DNA of 64,000 nucleotides. Source: UBA2638 sp046293135 (GTDB lineage Bacteria; Pseudomonadota; Alphaproteobacteria; Micavibrionales; Micavibrionaceae). Shown piece after piece: positions 51,377 through 59,925 of the stretch. Position 1 is the first letter of the stretch. Each line of letters opens with the position of its first letter. Position numbers and translations under genes: made by a program. The notes below the pieces were generated by a model. The model saw only the letters and a program-made list of their open reading frames with translations. It ran no database searches and had not been told where the DNA came from. The stretch spans positions 186,001 through 250,000 of the forward strand of contig JBKBPR010000002.1 of the NCBI GenBank assembly GCA_046293135.1, read 5' to 3'.

Positions 51377-51433
51377 TCGGGCGGTTTACTGAAATCCCGA
51401 TTACAATTTTTAACCGATGCAGATTGACCCAAA

Positions 51434-52174
51434 ATGACCCAAAATGACCTGATATATTGCGCCATTGACACAGGCGACCTGACGCAGGCCTGCGACCTTG
51501 CGGCCTTGCTCGCCCCGCATTGCGGCATCAAGCTCGGCCTTGAGTTTTTCAACGCATTTGGCCCGCAAGGGATTGATAAAGTCCTGAACGCAGCCCCTGC
51601 GGCGCGGCTTTTCATCGATCTGAAATATCATGACATCCCCAATACCGTGGCGGGGGCGGTGCGCTCGCTCTGCCGCCAGTTTCAGCCCGCTTATATCAAT
51701 GTCCATGCCTCGGGCGGGCTAGAGATGATGCGCGCCGCCGTCAATAGCGCCAATGACGCCACAAACGGCGCAACCAAGGTGCTGGCCGTGACGCTGCTGA
51801 CCTCGCTTTCTGAGGGCGATATTGCGCAAATCGGCTATAAAACCGATGCAGGAACGGCGCAAAATGGCAAGGCTGCCAGCAATATTCCCGCGCGGGTCGA
51901 GGGTTTGGCGCGGCTGGCGCAAGAAAGCGGTATGGCGGGCGTTGTGTGCTCCTCCCACGAGATTGAGATATTGCGCGAAGCATGCGGCCATGATTTTGTG
52001 CTAATGGTTCCAGGAATTCGCCCAGCCGGCAGCGCAGCCAGTGATCAAAAGCGGGTCATGACCCCGCATGAGGCGGTTCATCTTGGCGCAACGCATTTGG
52101 TCATTGGTCGCCCGATTACCGAGGCGGACGAGCCATTGGCGGCTTTACACGCTATTCTAGAATCGGTTCAGTGA
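51434..52174 (+). CDS. pyrF: Orotidine 5'-phosphate decarboxylase
   Basis: Last step of UMP synthesis. The 246-residue product has CGIKLGLEFF and LFIDLKYHDIPNTV, with the catalytic K-x-D-x-x-x-x-D spacing, YINVHASGG, and the phosphate loop MVPGIRPAGSAASDQKRVMTPHEAV, HLVIGRPITEADEP. It is the usual class I form. A second ATG at 51443 is equally possible for translation start. Confidence 0.95.
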   Translation: MTQNDLIYCAIDTGDLTQACDLAALLAPHCGIKLGLEFFNAFGPQGIDKVLNAAPAARLFIDLKYHDIPNTVAGAVRSLCRQFQPAYINVHASGGLEMMRAAVNSANDATNGATKVLAVTLLTSLSEGDIAQIGYKTDAGTAQNGKAASNIPARVEGLARLAQESGMAGVVCSSHEIEILREACGHDFVLMVPGIRPAGSAASDQKRVMTPHEAVHLGATHLVIGRPITEADEPLAALHAILESVQ

Positions 52175-52192
52175 CACGCATTTGCATCGCCC

Positions 52193-52897
52193 ATGACCCA
52201 AGACCATCAAGACAACAGCGCCCCGTCCACAGAAGCCTCAAAAGCTGGGAAACCCCAAAAGCGACCTTTTGTGAAAATCTGCGGTATTTCAGAGCCCAAA
52301 GCGCTCGATTGCGCCGTTCAGGCTGGCGCAAGGTTTCTGGGCTTTGTGTTTTATCCGCCCTCACCGCGCCATGTCAGCTTTGATACGGCGTGGACATTGG
52401 CGCAATCTGTGCCGACAGGCGTGCGCAGTGTCGGGCTGTTCGTCAACCCTGATGATGCACTGCTGGAGCGCGCCTTAACGGGTATCCAGCTCGATATGAT
52501 CCAGCTTCACGGCGATGAAACACCGGGGCGCATTGCCACGATCAAGGCTCGTTACGCGATGCCGATTATCAAGGCAATCCGACTAGGCCAAGCCGATGAT
52601 TTGCGGGATATTGAGGGCTATGAAAGCGCGGCCGATTGGCTACTTTTTGATGCCAAACCGCAAAATGCAGCGCTTCCCGGCGGAACGGGGGAAAGTTTTG
52701 ATTGGAATTTGCTTAAAAACCGTAGCTTTAAAAAGCCTTGGATGCTCTCCGGCGGCTTGAACGCGGACAATGTTGCCAAGGCTTTGCAAACCCTAAGCCC
52801 TGATGCGCTTGATGTATCAAGCGGGGTCGAAAGTACCAAGGGTGTCAAGGATTGCGATAAAATTAGGGCTTTTCTTCACGCCGTAAAACAGGCATAA
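52193..52897 (+). CDS. trpF: Phosphoribosylanthranilate isomerase TrpF
   Basis: Third enzyme of tryptophan synthesis. The 234-residue product has KICGISEPKALDCAVQAGARFLGFVFYPPSPRHVSFD, VGLFVNPDD, IQLHGDETPGRI and the C-terminal MLSGGLNADNVAKAL, LDVSSGVESTKGVKD. About 20 polar residues precede the core. It is 18 bases after pyrF and 9 before trpB, so the genes are cotranscribed. Confidence 0.97.
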   Translation: MTQDHQDNSAPSTEASKAGKPQKRPFVKICGISEPKALDCAVQAGARFLGFVFYPPSPRHVSFDTAWTLAQSVPTGVRSVGLFVNPDDALLERALTGIQLDMIQLHGDETPGRIATIKARYAMPIIKAIRLGQADDLRDIEGYESAADWLLFDAKPQNAALPGGTGESFDWNLLKNRSFKKPWMLSGGLNADNVAKALQTLSPDALDVSSGVESTKGVKDCDKIRAFLHAVKQA

Positions 52898-52906
52898 CTT
52901 CACACC

Positions 52907-54115
52907 ATGAGCGCAAATTCTTACAAAAACCAACCTGATGAGCGCGGCCATTTTGGCCGTTACGGTGGGCGTTATGTCGCCGAAACCCTGATGCCGCTGA
53001 TCTTGAGCGTTGAGGAAGCCTATCTTCAGGCCAAAGCCGATCCCGATTTTTGGGCGGAATTCGAGATGTTGGCACGCGATTATATCGGCCGCCCATCACC
53101 GCTTTATTTTGCCAAACGCACAACGGAGCATCTGGGCGGCGCAAAGGTCTATTTCAAGCGCGATGAGCTGAACCACACAGGCGCGCACAAGATCAATCAT
53201 TGCATCGGGCAGGTCTTGCTGGCCAAACGTATGGGCAAAACGCGGATCATTTGCGAAACGGGCGCGGGTCAGCATGGAGTCGCAACGGCAACCGTTTGCG
53301 CCTTATTTGACCTTCCCTGCACCGTTTTTATGGGCGCAAAGGATATCGAGCGGCAAGCCCCGAATGTGTTCCGCATGAAGCTTTTGGGCGCAGAAGTGCG
53401 CGCCGTCTCAGACGGGTCAAGCTCGCTCAAAGATGCCATGAATGAGGCGCTGCGCCACTGGGTCACGCATGTGCATGATACCTTCTATATTATCGGCACA
53501 GTTGCCGGCCCCCATCCCTTCCCGATGATGGTGCGCGATTTTCAATCGGTTATTGGCCGCGAATTGCGGGAGCAAATGTTGGAGCGCGAAGGCCGCCTTC
53601 CCGATACGCTCGTTGCGGCGATTGGCGGCGGCTCGAACGCTATGGGGCTGTTCCACCCGTTTCTGGATGATACCGATATTGCGATGATCGGCGTTGAGGC
53701 GGGTGGGCATGGCGTTGACACCGATCAGCATGCCGCCTCGCTCAATGGCGGTAAGCCAGGGGTTTTACACGGAATGCAAAGCTATTTCCTGCAAGATCCT
53801 GACGGGCAAATTCAAGAGGCGCATTCAATTTCCGCAGGTCTAGATTATCCCGGAATCGGCCCTGAACATGCGTGGTTGTTCGATCAAAAGCGGGTCAATT
53901 ACGTGTCAGTAACCGATGATGAGGCGATGGAGGCGTTTAAGCTTTGCGCCAAATTGGAGGGGATTTTGCCCGCTTTAGAGCCGTCCCATGCCTTTGCCGA
54001 AGTCATCAAAACCGCCCCACGCTTACCGAAAGATCATATTTTGGTGATGAATTTGTGCGGGCGCGGCGATAAGGATATTTTCACCGTAGCCGAGAAATTC
54101 GGGGTGAAGTTATGA
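52907..54115 (+). CDS. trpB: Tryptophan synthase beta subunit
   Basis: Condenses indole with serine using PLP. The 402-residue product has GRYGGRYVAETLMPLI, RPSPLYFAKRTTEHLGGAKVYFKRDELNHTGAHKINHCIGQ (the PLP lysine is in HKIN), ETGAGQHGVATATVCAL, and the phosphate loop GGGSNAMGLF. The length is normal for TrpB1. The stop TGA overlaps the next gene's ATG as ATGA. Confidence 0.98.
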   Translation: MSANSYKNQPDERGHFGRYGGRYVAETLMPLILSVEEAYLQAKADPDFWAEFEMLARDYIGRPSPLYFAKRTTEHLGGAKVYFKRDELNHTGAHKINHCIGQVLLAKRMGKTRIICETGAGQHGVATATVCALFDLPCTVFMGAKDIERQAPNVFRMKLLGAEVRAVSDGSSSLKDAMNEALRHWVTHVHDTFYIIGTVAGPHPFPMMVRDFQSVIGRELREQMLEREGRLPDTLVAAIGGGSNAMGLFHPFLDDTDIAMIGVEAGGHGVDTDQHAASLNGGKPGVLHGMQSYFLQDPDGQIQEAHSISAGLDYPGIGPEHAWLFDQKRVNYVSVTDDEAMEAFKLCAKLEGILPALEPSHAFAEVIKTAPRLPKDHILVMNLCGRGDKDIFTVAEKFGVKL

Positions 54116-54618
54116 GCGCGCACAACACCGTTCCACCAGCCGCAAAGCGCTATGATGTGACCACCGGACTGGCGCAGATTGACGCATTTGAGGTCGCAGG
54201 GATTTCGATTATCACTGATAATAGCCGCGCCAGCGAAGATATCAATGCGCTCTGGGAGCGCTTCTTTCAGGAGCAAATCGGCCAAGACCTGCAAGGGCGT
54301 ATCAATGATGTGATCTATGCAGTTTACAGCGATTACGAGGGCGATCACGAGAAGCCCTATCGTTACACCATCGGCTATCGTATGGGTCAAGATGGTGTCA
54401 TACCGGATCATTTGACCCGTATTTGCATCGCCGATCAATCTTACGCCATATTGAGCGCCCGCGGCGAACAGCCCAAAACGCTGATTGAAACATGGGAAGC
54501 CGTATGGTCGAGTGACCTGCCGCGCAGCTACCGCACGGATTTTGAACTCTACGGCCCCAGCTTTTTTGAAGACGGGCTGCACGAGGTTTTATTGCATATC
54601 GGGGTTGAAAATCTATGA
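54112..54618 (+). CDS. GyrI-like/AraC effector-binding domain protein inside the trp operon
   Basis: A 168-residue protein of the GyrI-like small-molecule binding type. Marks are IDAFEVAGISIITDNSRASEDINALWERFFQEQ, YAVYSDYEGDHEKPYRYTIGYRM and ILSARGEQPKTLIETWEAVWSSDLPRSYRTDFELYGPSF, which follow the two-module SHS2 layout of the domain. There is no DNA-binding domain. The ATG overlaps the trpB stop by 4 bases and its TGA overlaps the trpA ATG by 4 bases, so all three are translationally coupled. This position is not one that I know for the family. Binding of a tryptophan-pathway compound is only a guess. Confidence 0.85.
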   Translation: MSAHNTVPPAAKRYDVTTGLAQIDAFEVAGISIITDNSRASEDINALWERFFQEQIGQDLQGRINDVIYAVYSDYEGDHEKPYRYTIGYRMGQDGVIPDHLTRICIADQSYAILSARGEQPKTLIETWEAVWSSDLPRSYRTDFELYGPSFFEDGLHEVLLHIGVENL

Positions 54619-55430
54619 GCCAGAACGCTGAAAACCGTATTGCCGCCGCTTTCGAAACGTCCCGCACCGCAGGGCGCAAAGCGCTCATCACTTTCCTGAC
54701 GGCGGGCGACCCTGATTATGACCGCTCGCTCAGTGCGATTAAAACACTGGCCGCATCGGGCGCGGATATTATCGAGCTTGGTATGCCCTTTACCGATCCC
54801 GGAGCCGATGGTCCCGTGATACAACTCGCGAACCAGCGTGCGCTCAAAGCCGGTGCAAATATGGGTCAAACGCTGCGCATGGTGCGCGACTTTAGAGCCG
54901 AAAATCAAAGCACGGCCTTGGTTTTGATGGGGTATTACAATCCGGTTATGGCCTATGGGTCAGAGCGGTTCATTTCCGACGCAAAAGCGGCGGGTGTTGA
55001 CGGCCTGATTATCGTTGACCTGCCGCCCGAAGAGGATCAGGAGCTGCGCGCGCTATGCAAGGCGCAATCTATTGACCTTATTCGCCTGCTCACCCCGACC
55101 AGTGATGAAAAGCGCCTTAAAACGCTGCTGGAGGGGGTTTCGGGGTTTTTGTACTATGTATCAATCACAGGGGTCACAGGCACGGCCAGTGCCAATTTGA
55201 CGCAGCTTGAGCCGCATCTGGCCATGATCCGTCAACACACTGATTTGCCGATTGCCATCGGCTTTGGCATTAAAACGCCCGAAGATGCGGCGCAAATGGC
55301 GCGTATTGGGGATGCTGTGGTGGTTGGCTCGGCGCTGATTGGCTTACTGAATGGCGATTCCAGTGTTGAGCTAGACAGCTCCTTGGCGGCTTTAGGCCAG
55401 TTTACGCAAAAACTCGCCGCCGCCTTATAA
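54615..55430 (+). CDS. trpA: Tryptophan synthase alpha subunit
   Basis: Cleaves indole-3-glycerol phosphate to indole for TrpB. The 271-residue product has ALITFLTAGDPDYD, the catalytic Glu in IIELGMPFTDPGADGPVIQLANQRAL (with Asp in the GADG turn), GVDGLIIVDLPPEE, FLYYVSITGVTGTA and IAIGFGIKTPEDA. A Thr replaces the usual Ser in the PFSDP turn. The ATG overlaps the stop of the GyrI-like gene. accD, its usual next neighbour, is displaced by a gene on the other strand. Confidence 0.97.
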   Translation: MSQNAENRIAAAFETSRTAGRKALITFLTAGDPDYDRSLSAIKTLAASGADIIELGMPFTDPGADGPVIQLANQRALKAGANMGQTLRMVRDFRAENQSTALVLMGYYNPVMAYGSERFISDAKAAGVDGLIIVDLPPEEDQELRALCKAQSIDLIRLLTPTSDEKRLKTLLEGVSGFLYYVSITGVTGTASANLTQLEPHLAMIRQHTDLPIAIGFGIKTPEDAAQMARIGDAVVVGSALIGLLNGDSSVELDSSLAALGQFTQKLAAAL

Positions 55431-55455
55431 GCAAACAACAAAAAATCAGAGGATA

Positions 55456-56304
55456 CTAATTGATGCCAAGCTCTTGGTATTCTTTTGGCTTTGGAATTTT
55501 GTACCCCATAGGATGCGCAACAGCAGGAAAGCCAAGCTCAAAGCCATCATAATCCAGGAAACTTAACGCCGTGTAATGATTGATATGAACATAATAGGCA
55601 CCATAACCGTTTTCCCCTTTGCCCACATCCAAAATCGTTTCATCAATCATTTCATTCAAAAAACCTGTTTTGAGGATATTTGCACCAAATGCAAAATATG
55701 AATTTTCAAATATTTTTCTTTTATCTCGTGTTAGGCCATAGACCATTTGATTTCTCAACAATTTTTGGGTCATAAGCGGGTCATCCAGAAATGTTTCTTG
55801 ATTGTCAAAATCCGTGTAAAGCGCATATTGCGCGCCTTCTTCAAGAACGTGCCGCACAGCTAACAAACGCGCTAAATCCACGCGTCCCCATATATTGTGC
55901 TTTTCGTCTTCTGTCCTTGCTTTCTTTTCAGCCAGTTTTGAGATATCCCGCCGCCAATCAAATAGAACAGCATTATCTCGAAAACTCGGTATTTCTGCCA
56001 AGTCTCTGATTTGGACATTTTTTATCCCCGCATTATAAATATGCGAAGACACCCAGAACAATGACATGTCATCCAGCAAGCTTTTATCGAGCCAGAGCAT
56101 GACTTTTGTTTGCGGGTAACGCTTTGCATTGAGAATAACATTATCAACACATTCCAATGGCACACCACATAGAGGCGCATTTTTATTGCTTATATCAGGC
56201 TGAAACGGTGCACGGTTGATCCAGACATAGTTCAAAACAATGTCTTCCACGGGAATGGGATTGCTACGTCGACGAAAACTCTGTTTTAAAAATGCTTTAA
56301 CCAT
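55456..56304 (-). CDS. Putative GT-A glycosyltransferase with DxD motif, toxin-like
   Basis: A 282-residue protein with features of the sugar-binding DxD glycosyltransferases that include large clostridial toxins and Legionella SetA: a start with VLNYVWINRAPFQP, a region WGRVDLARLLAVRHVLEEGAQYALYTDFDN (D...R...then DFD, the metal- and UDP-sugar-binding motif), and SYFAFGANI later. There is no signal peptide or membrane segment. It lies on the opposite strand between trpA and accD, which are normally adjacent, and reads AT-richer than its neighbours, so it looks acquired. Target and donor are unknown; a surface-glycan role is the alternative to an effector. Confidence 0.65.
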   Translation of the reverse strand: MVKAFLKQSFRRRSNPIPVEDIVLNYVWINRAPFQPDISNKNAPLCGVPLECVDNVILNAKRYPQTKVMLWLDKSLLDDMSLFWVSSHIYNAGIKNVQIRDLAEIPSFRDNAVLFDWRRDISKLAEKKARTEDEKHNIWGRVDLARLLAVRHVLEEGAQYALYTDFDNQETFLDDPLMTQKLLRNQMVYGLTRDKRKIFENSYFAFGANILKTGFLNEMIDETILDVGKGENGYGAYYVHINHYTALSFLDYDGFELGFPAVAHPMGYKIPKPKEYQELGIN

Positions 56305-56418
56305 GGCTGATAATCACATAATTTAATATATTATGTCAATAATTATGTTGTAACAGACTTGACAGCGCCCTATGATATTTGCGAGTTTATGCAGCCCTGA
56401 AACAGACAGGAAAATATT

Positions 56419-57483
56419 ATGAACTGGATTACGAATTTCATACGGCCGCGGATCAACTCGATTGTGCAATCCAAGGATATTCCCGACAATCTTTGGCAAA
56501 AATGTGCCAGCTGCGAAGGCATGTTGTTTCACCGCGACCTCAAGGACAATCACAATGTCTGCTATCATTGCGGCTATCATTTGCGGATCAGCGTGAAGGA
56601 ACGCCTCGCGATTTTGTTTGATGAGGGGCGCTATGAGACGATGGAATTGCCAAAGGTCACCCCTGACCCGCTGAAATTCCGCGACCAGAAGAAATATAGC
56701 GATAAATTGCGCGACGCGCAGAATAAAACAGGGCTGAAAGACGCGATCACCTTGGCAAAGGGCACAATCGGCGGTAATAAAATTGTTATTGCCGCGTTTA
56801 ATTTCAGCTTTATGGGTGGCTCGATGGGTATGGCCGTCGGCGAGTCTATCGTCAAAGCCGCTGAGGAAGCCGTGAAGCTCAATGCCGCGCTGATGGTTAT
56901 TCCGTCCTCCGGCGGGGCGCGGATGCATGAAGGGATGCTCTCGCTGGTGCAAATGCCGCGCTCCATCATCGCCGTTGAGATGGTCAAGGATGCAGGCCTG
57001 CCATATATCGTGCTGCTAAGCGACCCGACGACGGGCGGTGTCAGCGCCTCTTTTGCCATGGTCGGCGATATACATATAGCCGAGCCAGGCAGCACCATCG
57101 GTTTTGCAGGCCGCCGCGTCATTGAGGAAACCGTGCGCGAAAAATTGCCCGAAGACTTCCAAACTGCCGAATATCTGCTCGAACACGGCATGGTCGATAT
57201 GGTTGTACCGCGCAAGGAGCAGCATGCCACACTGGGGCGCATTCTTGACCTGTTAATGAACCGCAATTCCGGTGCAGGCCGCGCCAAAAAACCGAGCGAT
57301 AAAGAAAACAACGGCACAGATAAAGGGTCAGGCGCGGGTCATTACGGCTCATCTGGTGCTGCATCCTCCACCAAAGCCGCCAGAGTGGCCAAGGCAGAGG
57401 TCGTGAAACTGCCGAGTGCCAAGGCCTCTGCAGCAAACAAAGAGGATGCAGCGGCGACCAAAAAGCGCGCGGGTCGGTCTTAG
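56419..57483 (+). CDS. accD: Acetyl-CoA carboxylase carboxyltransferase subunit beta
   Basis: Makes malonyl-CoA with AccA, BirA-biotinylated AccB and AccC. The 354-residue product has the four-cysteine zinc ribbon CASCEGMLF...CYHCGYH near residue 30 and the carboxyltransferase core with VIPSSGGARMHEGMLSLVQMPRSI and SDPTTGGVSASFAMVGDIHIAEPGSTIGFAGRRVIEET. The last 65 residues are a Lys/Ala/Ser-rich extension (GAASSTKAARVAKAE, AAATKKRAGRS) not usual in the family. A minor shift in position at the end suggests that tail is recently grown. Confidence 0.96.
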   Translation: MNWITNFIRPRINSIVQSKDIPDNLWQKCASCEGMLFHRDLKDNHNVCYHCGYHLRISVKERLAILFDEGRYETMELPKVTPDPLKFRDQKKYSDKLRDAQNKTGLKDAITLAKGTIGGNKIVIAAFNFSFMGGSMGMAVGESIVKAAEEAVKLNAALMVIPSSGGARMHEGMLSLVQMPRSIIAVEMVKDAGLPYIVLLSDPTTGGVSASFAMVGDIHIAEPGSTIGFAGRRVIEETVREKLPEDFQTAEYLLEHGMVDMVVPRKEQHATLGRILDLLMNRNSGAGRAKKPSDKENNGTDKGSGAGHYGSSGAASSTKAARVAKAEVVKLPSAKASAANKEDAAATKKRAGRS

Positions 57484-57545
57484 GCTTTTATAGGTCAATG
57501 AATGCCCCATAACAGGTCAAAGAGGCCGCAAGGCGCATAGATAGA

Positions 57546-59030
57546 ATGTATCAAGCCGATTTGAACCATTTCGACACACGGTTGAAACGCAAGCTCGAGC
57601 AGCTTTATCAGCTGAGCCGCGGCACGGCGCTTGATCTGGGCTTTCGTCCGCCATACCTCAAATTGCTGGAAGCCTTCGGCAATCCGCATTTGCACCTACC
57701 GCCCGTCTTTCATGTCGCCGGAACCAACGGCAAAGGCTCGACCATCGCCTTTCTCAAAGCCATTCTTGAGGCCGCCGGATATAGTGTCCATGCCTATACC
57801 TCCCCGCATTTGTATCAGTTCAACGAGCGGATCGTTCTCAATGGCCGACCAATCGATGATGAGGCCTTGGAAGCGCTGATTGATGAGGCGCTCGCTCTGA
57901 ATGACGGGGCGCAAATCACATTTTTTGAAATCACCACCGCCATGGCTTTTGCAGCGTTTCAAAGGTGCAAAGCCGATGCAGTATTGCTCGAAGTTGGGCT
58001 CGGCGGACGCATGGATTGCACCAACATAATTCCGAAACCGTACGTGTCGATAATAAATAGGGTTTCATACGACCATATGGAGTTTTTGGGTGAGACAATC
58101 GAAGAAATAGCGAGAGAAAAAGCCGGAATCATAAAATATGAAACACCATGTATCGTAAACTATCAGTCTAACATTATAGCCCCAAATAGCGCTTCAAGGG
58201 TTGTGGATATCATTCGGGATGAAGCAAGGGATAAAAAAGTGACCCTATATTGCGGCAGCATAGATTGGCATGTTGAACCGATAATCGCCCCCGCTGCAAA
58301 CACCGCTGCAACCTCTAAACCCGAGGACGCTATAACCGCGCCGCAAGAACAAGAAAACGCCATGCTGTTCCGTTTCGGTGATAATGAGGCGGTTTTATTG
58401 CCGCAGCCAGCCTTAAGCGGTTTGCACCAGCTGAGCAATGCCGGAGCGGCCTTGGCTGCGCTTGAGGTTGTGAAGGATCATTTTCCGGTATCTCTTGAGG
58501 CCAAAGCACAAGGGTTAAAAACGGCGCATTGGCCAGCGCGGCTGGAGCGGATAGACGGACAAAAACTGCATCAAGATTTCCCCGCGCATTGGACGCTTTA
58601 TTATGATGGCGGTCACAATGATAGCGCGGGGGAGGCCTTGGCGCATTTCATTGCACAACTGAATACAAGCCAGAGCCAAACGCAAGGCCAAACTGACCCG
58701 CAATCAGACCCATATAAGGTTCATATGATCCTTGGCATGAAGCAGGATAAAAAGCCCGAGAGTTTTTTAAGCCCCATATTAGAGTACCTATCCAGCATTG
58801 ACATAGTGCCGCTTGATGGGCTGGGGGGGTGTATCACGCTGCACCATATTGACCCGATTTTGCAGCATCATCCGCACACCACGGCGCGGCACTCCGAAAC
58901 CATTCGCGGCGCGATAGAGAATATTCTGCGCCCAAATGACCCAAACACAGCGCCGCCACGGATTGTTTTGATCTGCGGCTCGCTTTATCTGGCGGAGAAA
59001 ATATACGGAGAAATGAGCGCGCTGCTATAA
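57546..59030 (+). CDS. folC: Dihydrofolate/folylpolyglutamate synthase FolC
   Basis: Adds glutamate to folates. The 494-residue product has the Mur-ligase ATP loop FHVAGTNGKGSTIAFLKAIL, YTSPHLYQFNERIVLNG, FFEITTAMAFAAFQ, the EVGLGGRMDCTN loop and DHMEFLGETIEEIAREKAGIIK. The C-terminal domain has ARLERIDGQKL, YYDGGHNDSAGEAL and a long insert (TSQSQTQGQTDPQSD). A segment of about 250 bases near 58020-58280 uses ATA, AGA and AGG codons that are scarce in the rest of the gene, see findings. It follows accD by 62 bases in the expected order. Confidence 0.95.
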   Translation: MYQADLNHFDTRLKRKLEQLYQLSRGTALDLGFRPPYLKLLEAFGNPHLHLPPVFHVAGTNGKGSTIAFLKAILEAAGYSVHAYTSPHLYQFNERIVLNGRPIDDEALEALIDEALALNDGAQITFFEITTAMAFAAFQRCKADAVLLEVGLGGRMDCTNIIPKPYVSIINRVSYDHMEFLGETIEEIAREKAGIIKYETPCIVNYQSNIIAPNSASRVVDIIRDEARDKKVTLYCGSIDWHVEPIIAPAANTAATSKPEDAITAPQEQENAMLFRFGDNEAVLLPQPALSGLHQLSNAGAALAALEVVKDHFPVSLEAKAQGLKTAHWPARLERIDGQKLHQDFPAHWTLYYDGGHNDSAGEALAHFIAQLNTSQSQTQGQTDPQSDPYKVHMILGMKQDKKPESFLSPILEYLSSIDIVPLDGLGGCITLHHIDPILQHHPHTTARHSETIRGAIENILRPNDPNTAPPRIVLICGSLYLAEKIYGEMSALL

Positions 59031-59181
59031 AGAAACTCATGGAGTTTAAAATACCCTCCATAACATCAAATCGAAATCACCTTGCAAATTGGCCTGTTTC
59101 AACCCAAAATAAACCTGTAAGGAAACGGCTCGCCCTCAAACTCTACTTTGCAAGCGGCCAAAACAAATCCAGAGCGCCTTT

Positions 59182-59925
59182 ATGCCCGAAACCGCCCAAT
59201 CCCATATCGTTCTCGTTGATGACGACCGTAATATTTTAACATCGGTTGCAATGGCGCTGGAATCCGAAAATTTTAAAGTAACGACCTTCAATGATGGTGA
59301 AAGTGGCCTCAAGGGTATTCTTGAGCTTAATCCTGACCTGACGGTGCTTGATATCAAAATGCCGCGGATGGACGGCATTGAAGTCTTAACCAAGCTCCGA
59401 GAAACTTCAACAATTCCGGTTATTTTTCTAACCTCAAAGGATGATGAGGTTGATGAGGCGATCGGCCTGCGAATGGGCGCGGATGATTACATCACCAAAC
59501 CCTTTTCGCAAAAACTGCTGATCGAGCGTATTAAAGCATTACTGCGCCGTCAGGCCATTCTTAATCATAAAGAAGCAGACGGCGATGCAAACACAAAAGA
59601 AAATACAGCAACAAAATCAGAGTTGTATGAGTATGGTCACCTGACCCTTGATGATGCCCGTCATTTATGCACATGGAAAAGCGTTGCTCTAAACCTGACC
59701 GTCACAGAATATCTTTTGCTCAAGGCCTTGGCACGTTATCCCGGCCATGTGCGCAACCGTGATCAGCTGATTGATACAGCCTATGGCGAAAATATCTACA
59801 TTGATGACCGTACGATTGATTCTCATATCAAGCGCCTGCGCAAGAAATTCAAAGCTGTTGATTCTGAGTTCTCTCACATCGAAACGCTCTACGGCATGGG
59901 ATATAAATTCAAAGAACACGAATGA
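59182..59925 (+). CDS. chvI: Response regulator ChvI
   Basis: A two-component regulator of the OmpR/PhoB class, paired with ChvG, controlling envelope, acid and host-associated responses in alphaproteobacteria. The 247-residue product has acidic DDDRNI, phospho-acceptor Asp in LTVLDIKMPRMDG, Thr in IFLTSKD and Lys in YITKPFSQ; the C-terminal winged helix spans LTVTEYLLLKALARYPG to TIDSHIKRLRKKF. Its stop overlaps the chvG start by 4 bases. Confidence 0.95.
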   Translation: MPETAQSHIVLVDDDRNILTSVAMALESENFKVTTFNDGESGLKGILELNPDLTVLDIKMPRMDGIEVLTKLRETSTIPVIFLTSKDDEVDEAIGLRMGADDYITKPFSQKLLIERIKALLRRQAILNHKEADGDANTKENTATKSELYEYGHLTLDDARHLCTWKSVALNLTVTEYLLLKALARYPGHVRNRDQLIDTAYGENIYIDDRTIDSHIKRLRKKFKAVDSEFSHIETLYGMGYKFKEHE

